A DNA stretch of 64,000 nt from Parendozoicomonas callyspongiae (lineage in GTDB: Bacteria > Pseudomonadota > Gammaproteobacteria > Pseudomonadales > Endozoicomonadaceae): the NCBI RefSeq assembly GCF_023502345.1, contig NZ_JAMFLX010000001.1, forward strand, positions 124,001-188,000. Direction: 5' to 3'. The translations under genes and the position numbers were made by a program. This document shows, piece after piece, positions 20,101 through 28,660 of this stretch (its first letter is position 1; every line of letters starts with the position of its first letter). The notes under the pieces are model-generated. The model worked only from the letters and a program-made list of their open reading frames with translations, did no database searches and had not been told where the DNA came from.

Positions 20101-22259
20101 ATGATCTCTTCATCAACCTCAATATTGCGGGCGCGCAACTCACGGGTCATAAACTCCAGTCCTGTGGATATATCCATGACTGGAGTGATGCCAGCCATGC
20201 TGGCGCTTCCCTTCAGAGTGTGCAGAGAGCGCAACAGATCATCACTGACTGGAAGAGAAGATTCCGAAAGGCTGAAATCAGAAGCAAAGTCATCTATTAC
20301 CTGTAGATGAGTAAAGGCTTCGATTCGGAAAATTTCTGCAAGCTCAGGATCAAGAGAAGGCTCTGACTGTTCTTCTTCCTTCTCCAATTCCTTCACTGGT
20401 TGCAGTGTAGGAATATTTCCCTGGCTGAGAGCCTCAGCAGCCCCAATACACGCCCGGGTTACATCAGAAACCCTCTGATTATGACTGGTATATTCCACCA
20501 GCAGCTCCGGCAATAGCGCGACAGCACTATCAACCACTTTGAGCATCGCTGAGTGAGGCTTAATTCGATCCTCAACAACCTGATTAAGCATATTCTCAAC
20601 AGACCAGGACAGATCTCCGATAACACCGGCACCAGCCATACGACCACTGCCTTTCAGTGTATGAAATCCTCGCCGCAGCACTTTTAATGAACCGGCGTCG
20701 TTTAAGTCATTGCGCCAGATAGAGAGATTTTCCTGAAGCTGCTCCCGAACCTCTTCAGCTTCTTCACTGAAGATCTCAATAAACTCCTGATCTATTTCGT
20801 CATAACTCTGGCCAGGTGCAGCCAGCTCAACTTCCTGTCCTTTGGTCAGCTCATGAATAACCTGTTCATCAAGAGAGGGAACATTCTGTATCTCTCGCTC
20901 AAAAGCCCCCAGGCGCTTAAGACTCTCTTCGGCCCTCTGAAGCGTTTCATCCTCCAGATCAAGCCGGTCTTCTTTCAGGCACTCAACAATATATTCCGCG
21001 CCAGCCAGCACCTCGGCAAAGCTGTTCATATCACCCCTGCCGGGGGGCTGATGTGAATGTAATAGCTCCACTTCAATAAAGTGCCTTGCCGCTTTGACCA
21101 GCTCGGCAATACGCTCCTGACCAATAATGTCCAGACTTCCATGAACCGGCAAAAGGATTTCCGGCACCTGGAAAATGCACTCGCGGTTAAAGTCAGAAGA
21201 GATAAAGTCAGCGATAGCCTCCCTGGCATGCTTAAGACCCGAATAAGCCTCAGCCAGAACAGCCTGTTCTGCGGACTGAAGGTTTTCTACTGCAACGGGA
21301 TTCCCTGATGACTCCTCAGAACTCTCTTTTCTCTCTGGGAAAGCATCTGCCAGCTTATATTTTTCCTGAACAGTACGAGTCAGCTGATCATCACTCTGGC
21401 AGCAGGCTGCATAGTAAAGGCAGTTCTGCAATAACTCGGCAGGAGCAGGCCAATTAAAAGACTGTGAAAGGTTATCAGCCTGTTCAGCTAGAACTTTATC
21501 AACTCTACGTAGAAGATTTCGAACAGCGGGACCACTTCGAACATCTCCTGCCTGTACAGCTTTGACTAATACCTCCGCAACAGGCCATAAATCGGCTGCA
21601 GGCATGCCATTACACAGGGATGCCATGCGTTCAAAAACCCGCAGAAGGTAATTCTGATGGGTTTTATCTCCGGGATGATTGAAAAAACCAACCAGAGCAA
21701 ACTGGTACATTTGACGCAGCTTTTTCAGAAGGAGAACCAGCGACTTTCCCTGAAGACGGGCAAGCTCCTGGTCTGAAACCACAGGAGTCAGAGCATCAAG
21801 ACTGGGATTAAATACGGATGTTTCAGAATACAGTGGCTCACCACGGGCACTGCGCAGATCATTGAGTATTGGAAGTATGCCAACAAGGGAGTCATCATGC
21901 CTGGCCTGCATCTGCTCCAACCAGTTCGGCAGTTCCAGCAGGCTTCTGACCAGTGCTTCAAAGGCATCACTGCGAGCAGGTACACGTCCTGTGACCAGAT
22001 CCTCAACCAGAAGCTCCATTTCTTCGGCCAGAACAACAGGGCTGCAGAACTCTACCATCTCCAATACAGCCCGAACCTGATGAACATAGGTCTGGCAGAA
22101 TTTCAGATGAGAAGAATCCTCCCCATTACTGGCACGAGCGCCGGCATAAGCCTCAAGGCATTGGCGTGCCTGAAGCAAGGTGTTGCTGATTTCAGTTCGA
22201 ACCCACCCCAGAGCCACCCAGTGGTGGCTGCTGATACTGCGACGATCCTCCATAAACAC
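17136..22259 (-). CDS. chpA: ChpA hybrid histidine kinase with several Hpt domains and a receiver
   Basis: CheA-type kinase controlling type IV pilus twitching and surface sensing. The 1707 residues are shorter than the roughly 2,470 of P. aeruginosa ChpA. Order: N-terminal FimL-like helical region (1-480); Hpt domains with phospho-acceptor His533 (HTLKGSGRMAG), His680 (HTLKGSASMAG) and His955 (HTIKGGARMAG); a degenerate Hpt near 800-890 where the same motif reads LLTLAGNARQ, with Leu814 replacing His; dimerisation helices (1100-1240); ATPase with N-box RNAIDHG, G-boxes DDGKGLD (1337-1343) and GRGVGMD (1388-1394); CheW-like domain (1425-1560); receiver with Asp1592/1593, phospho-acceptor Asp1636 and Lys1688. 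It is part of the minus-strand pilGHIJ-chpA-chpC cluster, where no pilK or chpB is present. Confidence 0.96.
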   Translation of the reverse strand: MFMEDRRSISSHHWVALGWVRTEISNTLLQARQCLEAYAGARASNGEDSSHLKFCQTYVHQVRAVLEMVEFCSPVVLAEEMELLVEDLVTGRVPARSDAFEALVRSLLELPNWLEQMQARHDDSLVGILPILNDLRSARGEPLYSETSVFNPSLDALTPVVSDQELARLQGKSLVLLLKKLRQMYQFALVGFFNHPGDKTHQNYLLRVFERMASLCNGMPAADLWPVAEVLVKAVQAGDVRSGPAVRNLLRRVDKVLAEQADNLSQSFNWPAPAELLQNCLYYAACCQSDDQLTRTVQEKYKLADAFPERKESSEESSGNPVAVENLQSAEQAVLAEAYSGLKHAREAIADFISSDFNRECIFQVPEILLPVHGSLDIIGQERIAELVKAARHFIEVELLHSHQPPGRGDMNSFAEVLAGAEYIVECLKEDRLDLEDETLQRAEESLKRLGAFEREIQNVPSLDEQVIHELTKGQEVELAAPGQSYDEIDQEFIEIFSEEAEEVREQLQENLSIWRNDLNDAGSLKVLRRGFHTLKGSGRMAGAGVIGDLSWSVENMLNQVVEDRIKPHSAMLKVVDSAVALLPELLVEYTSHNQRVSDVTRACIGAAEALSQGNIPTLQPVKELEKEEEQSEPSLDPELAEIFRIEAFTHLQVIDDFASDFSLSESSLPVSDDLLRSLHTLKGSASMAGITPVMDISTGLEFMTRELRARNIEVDEEIIGLIMQGSSLIQLSLEQLDSSPFQRIEGTDELLAEIRKLSELRTGDYEEFGDGYGSENLFRGENLNTILDAINMLSRWKRDPSDKHLTHLCDGLLTLAGNARQFEQDAIAELAEELAVVYQVIQTRSYKATDGDLNILLEAHDWVINMLDQLAGQETPAASEDILMNLQSLIENVDFEPDQNVQMAGLDDENSSELLAVFLDEAMDNLDAASAALYRWLEDSSDATALSELQRYLHTIKGGARMAGIKAIGDLGHELEGVYEALKLRRLKVTQDLINLLMSSHDTLEGMLSTIRSNNECKPAKKLCKSIRKVMKNIEEPHAASEAIPEELAEEFKVETVKVEKDQPDFISKPEVFGADGESRIPAPAKVYLRKDIEAANDSVSDEQVRVSAELLDNLVNLSAETSISRSRIEQQINDFSYTLKEMHTTIDRLQEQLRRLDTETHAQIISRHEGDGFTIRNFDPLEMDRYSELTQLSRSLVESATDLQDLKQVLEEKSRDSETLLLQQSRINSDLQEGLLRTRMLPFERMVPRLHRVVRQVSDELGKKVELKVVNAEGEMDRSVMERMIAPLEHMLRNAIDHGIEASAEERLAHGKKEVAEISLNLARDGGEIVLSLADDGKGLDLDAVRSRAVERGLLAETSKVSDHDISRMILQSGFTTASSVTQISGRGVGMDVVQNELKQLGGRIDIHSTLGEGTEFEIRLPFTLAVNRALMVNLADERYAIPLNALDGVVRLSPFELEGHYQDGDEGIEYAGRKYRLQYLGELLHEHKPRLDSLIHELPVLLMRFGEKNLAIQVDSLEGSREIVVKSLGPQFSGLRGVSGATILGDGRVVVILDMAALISDYATKEHTGASVANTSAQEEENNLIMVVDDSVTVRKVTTRLLKRNGYRTASARDGVEAMALLQDFRPAAILLDIEMPRMDGYEVAMAVRNDPELKDIPIIMVTSRTGEKHRQRAQEIGVNNYLGKPFQEAMLLETIGCFVKRHD

Positions 22260-22298
22260 TCCTGTCCATCAAGGCCTGAACCTTGACGATGCTCCTGT

Positions 22299-24347
22299 TC
22301 AGACCATTTTTTCGGGCAGTTTGAAACCTGATACCGATTCACGCATATCACTGGCCATATCTGCCAGATGCCCAACCGAGTGCGCCGTTGCGTTGGTTCC
22401 GGCTGATGTCTGGGTGGTGATTTCCTGAATCACGTTCATAGTGCTAGAAATATGTCCGGCAGATGACGCCTGCTGGCTGGCTGCACGGGAGATATTGGCA
22501 ATCAAGTCAGAAAGGTTGTGGGATACAGTTTCAATCTCTTCCAGTGAGACACCTGCGTCCTGAGCCAGAGATGCACCACGAACGACTTCTGTCGTGGTCT
22601 GTTCCATAGAGATAACCGCTTCATTGGTATCCGTCTGGATGGTTTTCACCAACCCTTCAATCTGACGTGTAGCAGCCGAAGCTCGCTCGGCTAACCGCTG
22701 AACCTCGTCGGCAACAACCGCAAATCCTCGCCCGGCACTTCCCGCCATAGATGCCTGAATCGCTGCATTCAGTGCCAGAATATTGGTCTGATCTGCTATT
22801 TCGTTGATAAGGGAAACAATATCCCCAATCTCCTGGGAAGATTCACCCAGTCGTTTTATACGCTTGGATGTATCCTGAATCTGCTCGCGGATTGTGTTCA
22901 TCCCGGAGATAGTGTTCTGAACACCAGTATTACCTTTTTTGGCCAGCCCCACAGAACGTTCAGCAACAGAAGAGGATTCCTGGGCATTCGCTGAAACCTG
23001 ATCAATAGACACTGCCATCTCATTTATTGCCGTTGAAGCATCAGAGATTTCCCGCGCCTGATTTTCAGCAGCTTCCGCAAGGTGCCGTGCAGTATTCTGA
23101 GTTTCATCTGCTGCTCCAGCTACAGAAACGGCTGTCTGGTTAATCGTGTCTACCAGCGTTCGCAGCTGCTCGATGGAGAAATTAATGGAGTCAGCGATAG
23201 CACCGGTAAAATCTTCAGTCACTGTTGCGCTGACGGTTAAGTCGCCATCAGCAAGGTCAGACAATTCTGTCAGCAGCCGAAGAATAGCGGTCTCATTCTT
23301 CTTATTACTCTTTACTGTTTCCTGATAACGTCGGCGTGTATCACGCACCATAATCCAGCCAATCAGCAGAATAGAGAGCAGGGCAACGGCTCCCGGAGCA
23401 ATAACGGTATATTGATTTCCCTGCAGAATATCCCGCTCAACGGGCAACGTCTCAAAGGCATTTGTCAGGTTGGACGAATTACGGAGTAACGCACGTGACT
23501 CCTGAAAGATCACATCAGATGCTGCAGTAGCTATAGCCAGCTCTGATGAGCGGTTTAGAATGTCTTCCGCAGAACCGGAGACAAACTCAAAAAGCTCAGA
23601 GATTTCCGTAAGCAGAGAACGAACCTCCGGATCAATAACCTGGAATATTCCCAGTTCTGCATTGCCCTTAAGCATTCCACCAAGCACGGTTCCAAAATGG
23701 CTGACATCCCTGCTGAAATCTTCTGCTGCCAGAGATGCGTTCTCACTACCTTCCTGGAGCCGGGCAACATTATTTATTATTCGTTCAGCCCGCAGTGCCT
23801 GTTCCTGAGCGATAACAACCTGTCTGGCATCGACCTGCTTCTCCAGCATGATCTGAACAATTTCATCGTACTGCAGCTGAAGCTGAGGAATCATCCGAGC
23901 CAATGTTGCAGCCACTTCATGCAGAGACAAAATGGCTTGTTGATTGCTAAGGATACTGTCGGTATTGATCTGAACTCTTCCCCAGCTCTCAGAGAGGTCA
24001 ACCATACGGCTTCCAACGGCTCCCGGCTGGGCACTGGCAGGAGGCAGTCCTATGGAGACATCGCCATTATTCAAAGTGTCATAGCGACCCTGGAATTCAT
24101 TGCGTATATCCTGCAACACACCGAATGCTTCTTCCCTACCACTGACAGCTTCCGCTGCATTTGTTGCTATCTGCTGTGACAGTACCCGGAGCTCTCCAGC
24201 ATTGGCGAGATATTCACGGTCAACTTCTGTTGCTCTATTAAGCTGCCAGAACCCTGCAACAACTGCAGCAATTGATGCGGTGAGAAGGATAAAAAGCAGC
24301 GTGATGCTTTTTCCAGATCCCGTCCATGAACTCTCATTGGCTTTCAT
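22299..24347 (-). CDS. pilJ: PilJ methyl-accepting chemotaxis protein
   Basis: Inner-membrane chemoreceptor of the twitching-motility system; it passes pilus or surface signals to ChpA through PilI/ChpC. TM1 spans about 14-34, a long helical PilJ-type periplasmic domain follows, and TM2 spans 314-334. A HAMP-like segment leads into the signalling hairpin, whose tip reads INEIADQTNILALNAAIQAS. The final residues SGFKLPEKMV match the usual C-terminus. The 682 residues are as expected. The gene is separated from pilI by a 184-base gap holding a REP-like hairpin. Confidence 0.96.
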   Translation of the reverse strand: MKANESSWTGSGKSITLLFILLTASIAAVVAGFWQLNRATEVDREYLANAGELRVLSQQIATNAAEAVSGREEAFGVLQDIRNEFQGRYDTLNNGDVSIGLPPASAQPGAVGSRMVDLSESWGRVQINTDSILSNQQAILSLHEVAATLARMIPQLQLQYDEIVQIMLEKQVDARQVVIAQEQALRAERIINNVARLQEGSENASLAAEDFSRDVSHFGTVLGGMLKGNAELGIFQVIDPEVRSLLTEISELFEFVSGSAEDILNRSSELAIATAASDVIFQESRALLRNSSNLTNAFETLPVERDILQGNQYTVIAPGAVALLSILLIGWIMVRDTRRRYQETVKSNKKNETAILRLLTELSDLADGDLTVSATVTEDFTGAIADSINFSIEQLRTLVDTINQTAVSVAGAADETQNTARHLAEAAENQAREISDASTAINEMAVSIDQVSANAQESSSVAERSVGLAKKGNTGVQNTISGMNTIREQIQDTSKRIKRLGESSQEIGDIVSLINEIADQTNILALNAAIQASMAGSAGRGFAVVADEVQRLAERASAATRQIEGLVKTIQTDTNEAVISMEQTTTEVVRGASLAQDAGVSLEEIETVSHNLSDLIANISRAASQQASSAGHISSTMNVIQEITTQTSAGTNATAHSVGHLADMASDMRESVSGFKLPEKMV

Positions 24348-24462
24348 TGGTTACAATTCCCCTGGCTGTAATTATCCCTGCCAATCCCCGTTGTCATGGT
24401 TGATGACTGGTCTCAGCGCCTGTCTCGACATGACTTGAATATTAAAATTGTGTTGCAGGTAT

Positions 24463-24519
24463 CTAGGAGCCTGTCGGACTTTTTCTCGCTACGGTCGGTT
24501 AAGTCCGACAGGCTCCTAG
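24463..24519. repeat. REP-like hairpin between pilI and pilJ
   Basis: CTAGGAGCCTGTCGGACTT (24463-24481) and its exact reverse complement (24501-24519) flank a 19-base loop that contains CGCTACGG. Nineteen perfect pairs inside an operon, with no T-run beyond the helix, look like an extragenic palindrome or small mobile hairpin rather than a plain terminator. It could attenuate transcription or protect the upstream mRNA. Confidence 0.8.
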
Positions 24520-24531
24520 CGGCTTAATTAA

Positions 24532-25089
24532 TCAAGCCGTAGCAACTTCATGCCCCATTGATACCTGTAGAAAATCTGCACTTTCAACCAGAGCCTTCAG
24601 ACTGAATAAAAGATATTCATCGCTATCATTCAGCCAATAGCTTCCAGCGAGAAATGGTTTAACTTTGTCTGATACCTGTACAGGTACGCTGCCCTGATAG
24701 CTCTCTTCCCTGAAGTGCTGCATTCCAGTGACTTCATCTACCAGCAAACCACAGAACATATCTCCGTGCTCAATAACCAAAACCTGCTGTCGAATGCTTT
24801 GTGCCACCCCAAAACCAAGGAAGCACCCAAGATCGATGACAGGCAGCAGTCGTCCCCGCACATTGGCGACCCCTAACACCCAGGGCACAACACCCGGGAT
24901 AGGAGTCAGGCTTTCCGGAGGGCGCAGAACTTCCTGAATATCTTCCAAAGGGGAAACATAGCGCTCTCCCTTAAGAACAAATCCGACTCCACGCCAGAGC
25001 CTTTTAACCTCTTCGGAAGAAGGCACCTCTTCAGCAAAACACCGGGCACGACGATCCAGGTCCAGCAATAGCTCAAAAGGTGTATCCAT
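24532..25089 (-). CDS. pilI: PilI CheW-like adaptor
   Basis: A CheW-domain adaptor linking PilJ to ChpA in twitching chemotaxis. Typical segments are LKGERYVSPLEDIQEVL, IPGVVPWVLGVANVRGRLLPVIDL, the core CheW signature, and GLLVDEVTGMQHF. At 185 residues it matches Pseudomonas PilI. Its ATG overlaps the pilH stop (TGATG), so the two are translationally coupled. Confidence 0.95.
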   Translation of the reverse strand: MDTPFELLLDLDRRARCFAEEVPSSEEVKRLWRGVGFVLKGERYVSPLEDIQEVLRPPESLTPIPGVVPWVLGVANVRGRLLPVIDLGCFLGFGVAQSIRQQVLVIEHGDMFCGLLVDEVTGMQHFREESYQGSVPVQVSDKVKPFLAGSYWLNDSDEYLLFSLKALVESADFLQVSMGHEVATA

Positions 25090-25454
25090 CAGGCAGCCAC
25101 CACCCGATTCAGGGTATCTATCAACGTACCTTCATCAACCGGCTTTGTGAGGTAACCTCTCGCTCCCTGACGCTCACCCCAGATCCTGTCGGTTTCCTGA
25201 TCTTTTGTTGTGACAATGATGACCGGAATACCCATGGTTTTCGGGCTGCGGGTTAACTGCCTGGTTGCCTGAAAACCATTGAGTCCGGGCATAACAATAT
25301 CCATCAGCACTGCATCTGGCTTTTCTACACGGCATAAAGCGACACCATCAGCACCATTATCTGCCTTCAAAACCTCGTAGCCGTGGTTGGTCAGCATTTT
25401 TTCAAGAATGGCGGTTTCTGTCGGAGAGTCATCAACGATTAGAACTCTGGCCAT
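25089..25454 (-). CDS. pilH: PilH response regulator
   Basis: A stand-alone CheY-like receiver of 121 residues. The acidic pair is in IVDDSPTE, the phospho-acceptor Asp is in AVLMDIVMPG, the Thr is in IIVTTKDQ and the Lys is in YLTKPVDE. In Pseudomonas, PilH counterbalances PilG and favours pilus retraction control by PilT. It lies 46 bases after pilG and overlaps pilI by one base. Confidence 0.94.
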   Translation of the reverse strand: MARVLIVDDSPTETAILEKMLTNHGYEVLKADNGADGVALCRVEKPDAVLMDIVMPGLNGFQATRQLTRSPKTMGIPVIIVTTKDQETDRIWGERQGARGYLTKPVDEGTLIDTLNRVVAA

Positions 25455-25500
25455 TTAACCCCCCTCATTTATGTTCTATTGTTCAAAAATCAAGCGACTT

Positions 25501-25890
25501 CTATGCAACCTGGGGAATATATTCCCGAATCGCCTCCAGCAACTCATCTCTGCCAAAAGGTTTGGTCAGGTATTTATCAGAACCGACAATTCGCCCCTTG
25601 GCTTTATCAAACAATCCGCTTTTACTGGTCAGCATAATGACCGGTGTATCTTTGTATCGGGAATTGTTCTTTATTAATGCGCAGGTCTGGTACCCATCCA
25701 GACGGGGCATCATGATATCGACAAAAATCACATCTGGATCGGTATCAACGATTTTGACCAGCGCATCAAAACCATCAATCGCAGTCACAACATCACATCC
25801 GGCATTTCTTAGCAGAGCCTCAGCCGTTCGCCGAATGGTTTTACTGTCATCGATAACCATGACCCGGAGGCTGGAAAAGTCATCACCCAT
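25501..25890 (-). CDS. pilG: PilG response regulator
   Basis: A single-domain CheY-like receiver and the first gene of the pil-chp cluster. Residues visible are MVIDDSKTIR (acidic pair), DVIFVDIMMPRLDG (phospho-Asp), IMLTSKSG (Thr/Ser) and KYLTKPFGRDEL (Lys). In Pseudomonas, PilG supports pilus extension through PilB. The promoter should lie in the 230-base gap shared with the divergent gshB. Confidence 0.94.
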   Translation of the reverse strand: MGDDFSSLRVMVIDDSKTIRRTAEALLRNAGCDVVTAIDGFDALVKIVDTDPDVIFVDIMMPRLDGYQTCALIKNNSRYKDTPVIMLTSKSGLFDKAKGRIVGSDKYLTKPFGRDELLEAIREYIPQVA

Positions 25891-26120
25891 GCTTTTATGG
25901 CCTGTTATGTGCCGGGTTAATCTTTTATGACTTCTGGTACTGTAAATTGGTTACAGCTATTAACCGGGCACTCTGTTCATTTTTCCTGGAAAGACATTTT
26001 GTTAATCGAGAATATTTGTAACACACTAGCCCTGAGACCACCATCACTCGCGAAGGTATTTAACCAGTGATGATTTAGGTAAAATACAGAATCTCTGCAG
26101 CATTTATACGAGCTATTTAC

Positions 26121-27071
26121 ATGACGATTCGTCTGGGCATTGTGATGGACCCCATCCAGAGCATCAATTACAAGAAAGACTCCTCCCTGGCCATGCTCCT
26201 GGCCGCCCAGAAGCGGGACTGGAAGCTCTATTACATGGAGCAGAAAGACCTTTTTCAGGAAGATGGCGTTGCCATGGGCAATATGGCACCTCTGGAAGTT
26301 CGAGCAAACCCTGAAGACTGGTTTAGTCTGAGCGACAGAGAAACCGAGAAGTTATCCTCATTGAACGTGATCCTGATGCGCAAGGATCCTCCGTTTGATA
26401 ATGAATTTATCTACAGCACTTATTTACTCGAACAGGCTGAGCGCGAAGGTACTCTGATCGTTAACAAACCTTCCAGCCTGCGGGACTTTAATGAAAAGTA
26501 CTTTGCAACACTGTTCCCTCAGTGCTGTACCAGCAGCATGGTCAGCCGCGATATGGGGCTGTTGCGCGAATTCGCAGAAAAACATGAAGATGTCATTTTT
26601 AAACCACTGGACGGCATGGGTGGCACGGCCATTTTCCGGGTAAAAAAAGGTGATCCGAATGTCAGTGTGATTCTTGAAACCCTGACAAATTACGGTAACC
26701 AGCAGATAATGGCGCAGAAATTCATTCCTGAGATTACCAAGGGCGATAAGCGTATCCTGATAATTGATGGCGAACCTGTGCCGTTTGCCCTTGCACGTAT
26801 TCCTCAGAAAGGTGAAACCCGTGGAAACCTTGCAGCCGGGGGTACAGGTGTGGCTCAACCTCTTTCTGATCGTGACCGCTGGATTGCGGAACATATCGGC
26901 CCCACCTTGAAAGAGAAAGGTCTGCTGTTTGTCGGTATTGATGTCATTGGCGACTACCTGACGGAAATTAACGTCACCAGCCCAACATGTATTTGTGAGC
27001 TGGAAGACCAGTGTGACGTTGTTATTGCTGATCACCTGATGAAAGTTATTGAAGATAAGCTGGCAGCCTGA
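26121..27071 (+). CDS. gshB: Glutathione synthetase
   Basis: ATP-grasp enzyme joining glycine to gamma-glutamylcysteine, the last step of glutathione synthesis. The 316-residue length is normal. Segments such as MDPIQSINYKKDSS, RKDPPFD, KPLDGMGGTAIFRV (the glycine-rich ATP loop) and EINVTSPT are family signatures. It is transcribed divergently from pilG and followed after 30 bases by the TonB-like gene, as in Pseudomonas. No clear Shine-Dalgarno is visible. Confidence 0.98.
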   Translation: MTIRLGIVMDPIQSINYKKDSSLAMLLAAQKRDWKLYYMEQKDLFQEDGVAMGNMAPLEVRANPEDWFSLSDRETEKLSSLNVILMRKDPPFDNEFIYSTYLLEQAEREGTLIVNKPSSLRDFNEKYFATLFPQCCTSSMVSRDMGLLREFAEKHEDVIFKPLDGMGGTAIFRVKKGDPNVSVILETLTNYGNQQIMAQKFIPEITKGDKRILIIDGEPVPFALARIPQKGETRGNLAAGGTGVAQPLSDRDRWIAEHIGPTLKEKGLLFVGIDVIGDYLTEINVTSPTCICELEDQCDVVIADHLMKVIEDKLAA

Positions 27072-27082
27072 TTTGCCAGCTG

Positions 27083-27096
27083 AAACAGCCATAAGC
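27083..27096 (-). repeat. Diverged copy of the dispersed GCTCAYGGCTGTTT repeat
   Basis: AAACAGCCATAAGC, the reverse complement of the repeat core with one change, lies between gshB and the tonB-like gene. Confidence 0.4.
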
Positions 27097-27101
27097 AAAA
27101 A

Positions 27102-28046
27102 ATGTCCACCCGAACCAATCAAAATGTGGATGGCATTTCCATGCTAAACAGGAGCGGAACGATAAACACGTTTCACAACAAACTGTTTGATCACAAGAGT
27201 GAGTCAAGGGCAACTATCGCCACCAGCCTTTTGCTGGCGCTGGCCGCTCATGGGTTGCTGATTTTTGCCTTGAGCTTCTCTCTGGAGGATCCGGCAACTC
27301 CCTCCAAGACAATGGAAATCACTCTGGCCAGCTTTCCCTCTGAGAAAGAACCGGAAAAAGCAGACTATCTGGCCCAGGCAAACCAGCAGGGTAGTGGCAC
27401 CCTGGATGAAAAGGCCAGACCCTCCAGTGATCTTCCCGCGCCGATTCAGGATACCATTCCAAAACCGGTTCAACTGCAGGAACAAGCGGCACAACTTCCC
27501 AAAAGTACTCCAAAGAAAGCCAAACAGGTAACAACGGTCGCCAAATCGGAGACAATAGCTCCTGCAACCAGCAGAGTGAGTAAGCTCAGCCCTTCACCGG
27601 AAGATATGCCGCCAAAGCCACGGATTGATCTCTCCGCTGAAATCGCCAGCCTTGAAGCAGAGTTCTTCCAGAAACGGCAGGCTTATGCCAAGAGACCGGT
27701 AGTCCACCGGATAAATGCTGCATCCACAAGAAAGGCCGATGTTTACTACCAGGAAGCCTGGCGCCGAAAAGTCATGCGCATTGGTACAATCAACTATCCT
27801 GCACAGGCACGGCAGCAGAAAATTTATGGTGAACTACGTGTTGCCGTTCAGATTCGCCGTGATGGAAGCCTCAAGAGCATAGAAATTGTTGATTCATCCG
27901 GCAGCAATGTTCTGGATAATGCCGCACGCAATATTGTGAGAATGTCTGCACCATTCAGCCCTTTCCCCCCCGAACTTCAGGAGTATGATGTTATCGAGAT
28001 TATCCGTACCTGGCGCTTCGAGCCAGGTGACATGTTCAGAGGATAA
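27102..28046 (+). CDS. tonB3: TonB-family protein, TonB3-like
   Basis: A single TM segment (about 39-60) follows a short cytoplasmic N-terminus, then a Pro/Lys/Gln-rich periplasmic linker (about 65-190), then a TonB C-terminal domain (INYPAQARQQKIYGELRVAV, DGSLKSIEIVDSSG, FEPGD). In Pseudomonas the homologue in the same place between gshB and yqgE (tonB3) is needed for twitching motility, which fits the neighbouring pil genes. The role is inferred from that synteny; exbB/exbD are not nearby. The start is uncertain because no ribosome binding site precedes the ATG. Confidence 0.88.
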   Translation: MSTRTNQNVDGISMLNRSGTINTFHNKLFDHKSESRATIATSLLLALAAHGLLIFALSFSLEDPATPSKTMEITLASFPSEKEPEKADYLAQANQQGSGTLDEKARPSSDLPAPIQDTIPKPVQLQEQAAQLPKSTPKKAKQVTTVAKSETIAPATSRVSKLSPSPEDMPPKPRIDLSAEIASLEAEFFQKRQAYAKRPVVHRINAASTRKADVYYQEAWRRKVMRIGTINYPAQARQQKIYGELRVAVQIRRDGSLKSIEIVDSSGSNVLDNAARNIVRMSAPFSPFPPELQEYDVIEIIRTWRFEPGDMFRG

Positions 28047-28060
28047 ATCGGGAACCTGTA

Positions 28061-28642
28061 ATGATTGAAACAGCCACCCATGACAGTCTGCGAGATACCT
28101 TGCTGATCGCTATGCCGCAAATGGACGATCCAAACTTTGCAGAGTCTGTGGTGTACCTGTGTGATCACAACAGCGAAGGTGCCATGGGTTTGGTGATTAA
28201 CCGCCCTCTGAATGTCTGTGTTGGCGATCTGTTCAAACAGATTGGCCTCAACTTCCCGGATGAAGCACCTCACTATCAGGATCATGTCTTTCTTGGAGGG
28301 CCTGTGGATATGGAACACGGCTTTGTTCTCCATACCCATAAAGAAGACTCTCCTACAGCAAATGCACTGCATATCACTCCGGATCTGTCCCTGACCTCAT
28401 CTCAGGCGATCTTTGACAGCATTGCTGCTGGAGAAGGCCCGAATAATACACTTGTCGCTCTGGGATATGCTGGATGGGGGCCAGGGCAGCTTGAAAACGA
28501 GCTGGCTCAGAATATCTGGCTAAACAGCCCTGCTGATAGATCTATTCTTTTCTCCACACCGATTGAGCACCGGCTTACAAGAGCTGCTGCAAGAATTGGT
28601 GTAGACCTGACACTACTCAGCCACGAAGCAGGCCACGCCTGA
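28061..28642 (+). CDS. yqgE: YqgE/AlgH family protein (UPF0301)
   Basis: A 193-residue protein of the DUF179 family. Conserved segments are LLIAMPQMDDPNFAESVVYLCDHN, GAMGLVINRPL, VFLGGPVDMEHGFVLH and ALGYAGWGPGQLENEL. Biochemical function is not established; it is called AlgH in Pseudomonas. It stands 14 bases after the TonB-like gene and 18 before ruvX, a gene pair widely conserved in Gammaproteobacteria. Confidence 0.95.
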   Translation: MIETATHDSLRDTLLIAMPQMDDPNFAESVVYLCDHNSEGAMGLVINRPLNVCVGDLFKQIGLNFPDEAPHYQDHVFLGGPVDMEHGFVLHTHKEDSPTANALHITPDLSLTSSQAIFDSIAAGEGPNNTLVALGYAGWGPGQLENELAQNIWLNSPADRSILFSTPIEHRLTRAAARIGVDLTLLSHEAGHA

Positions 28643-28660
28643 TTCTGGTTAGAATGACGA

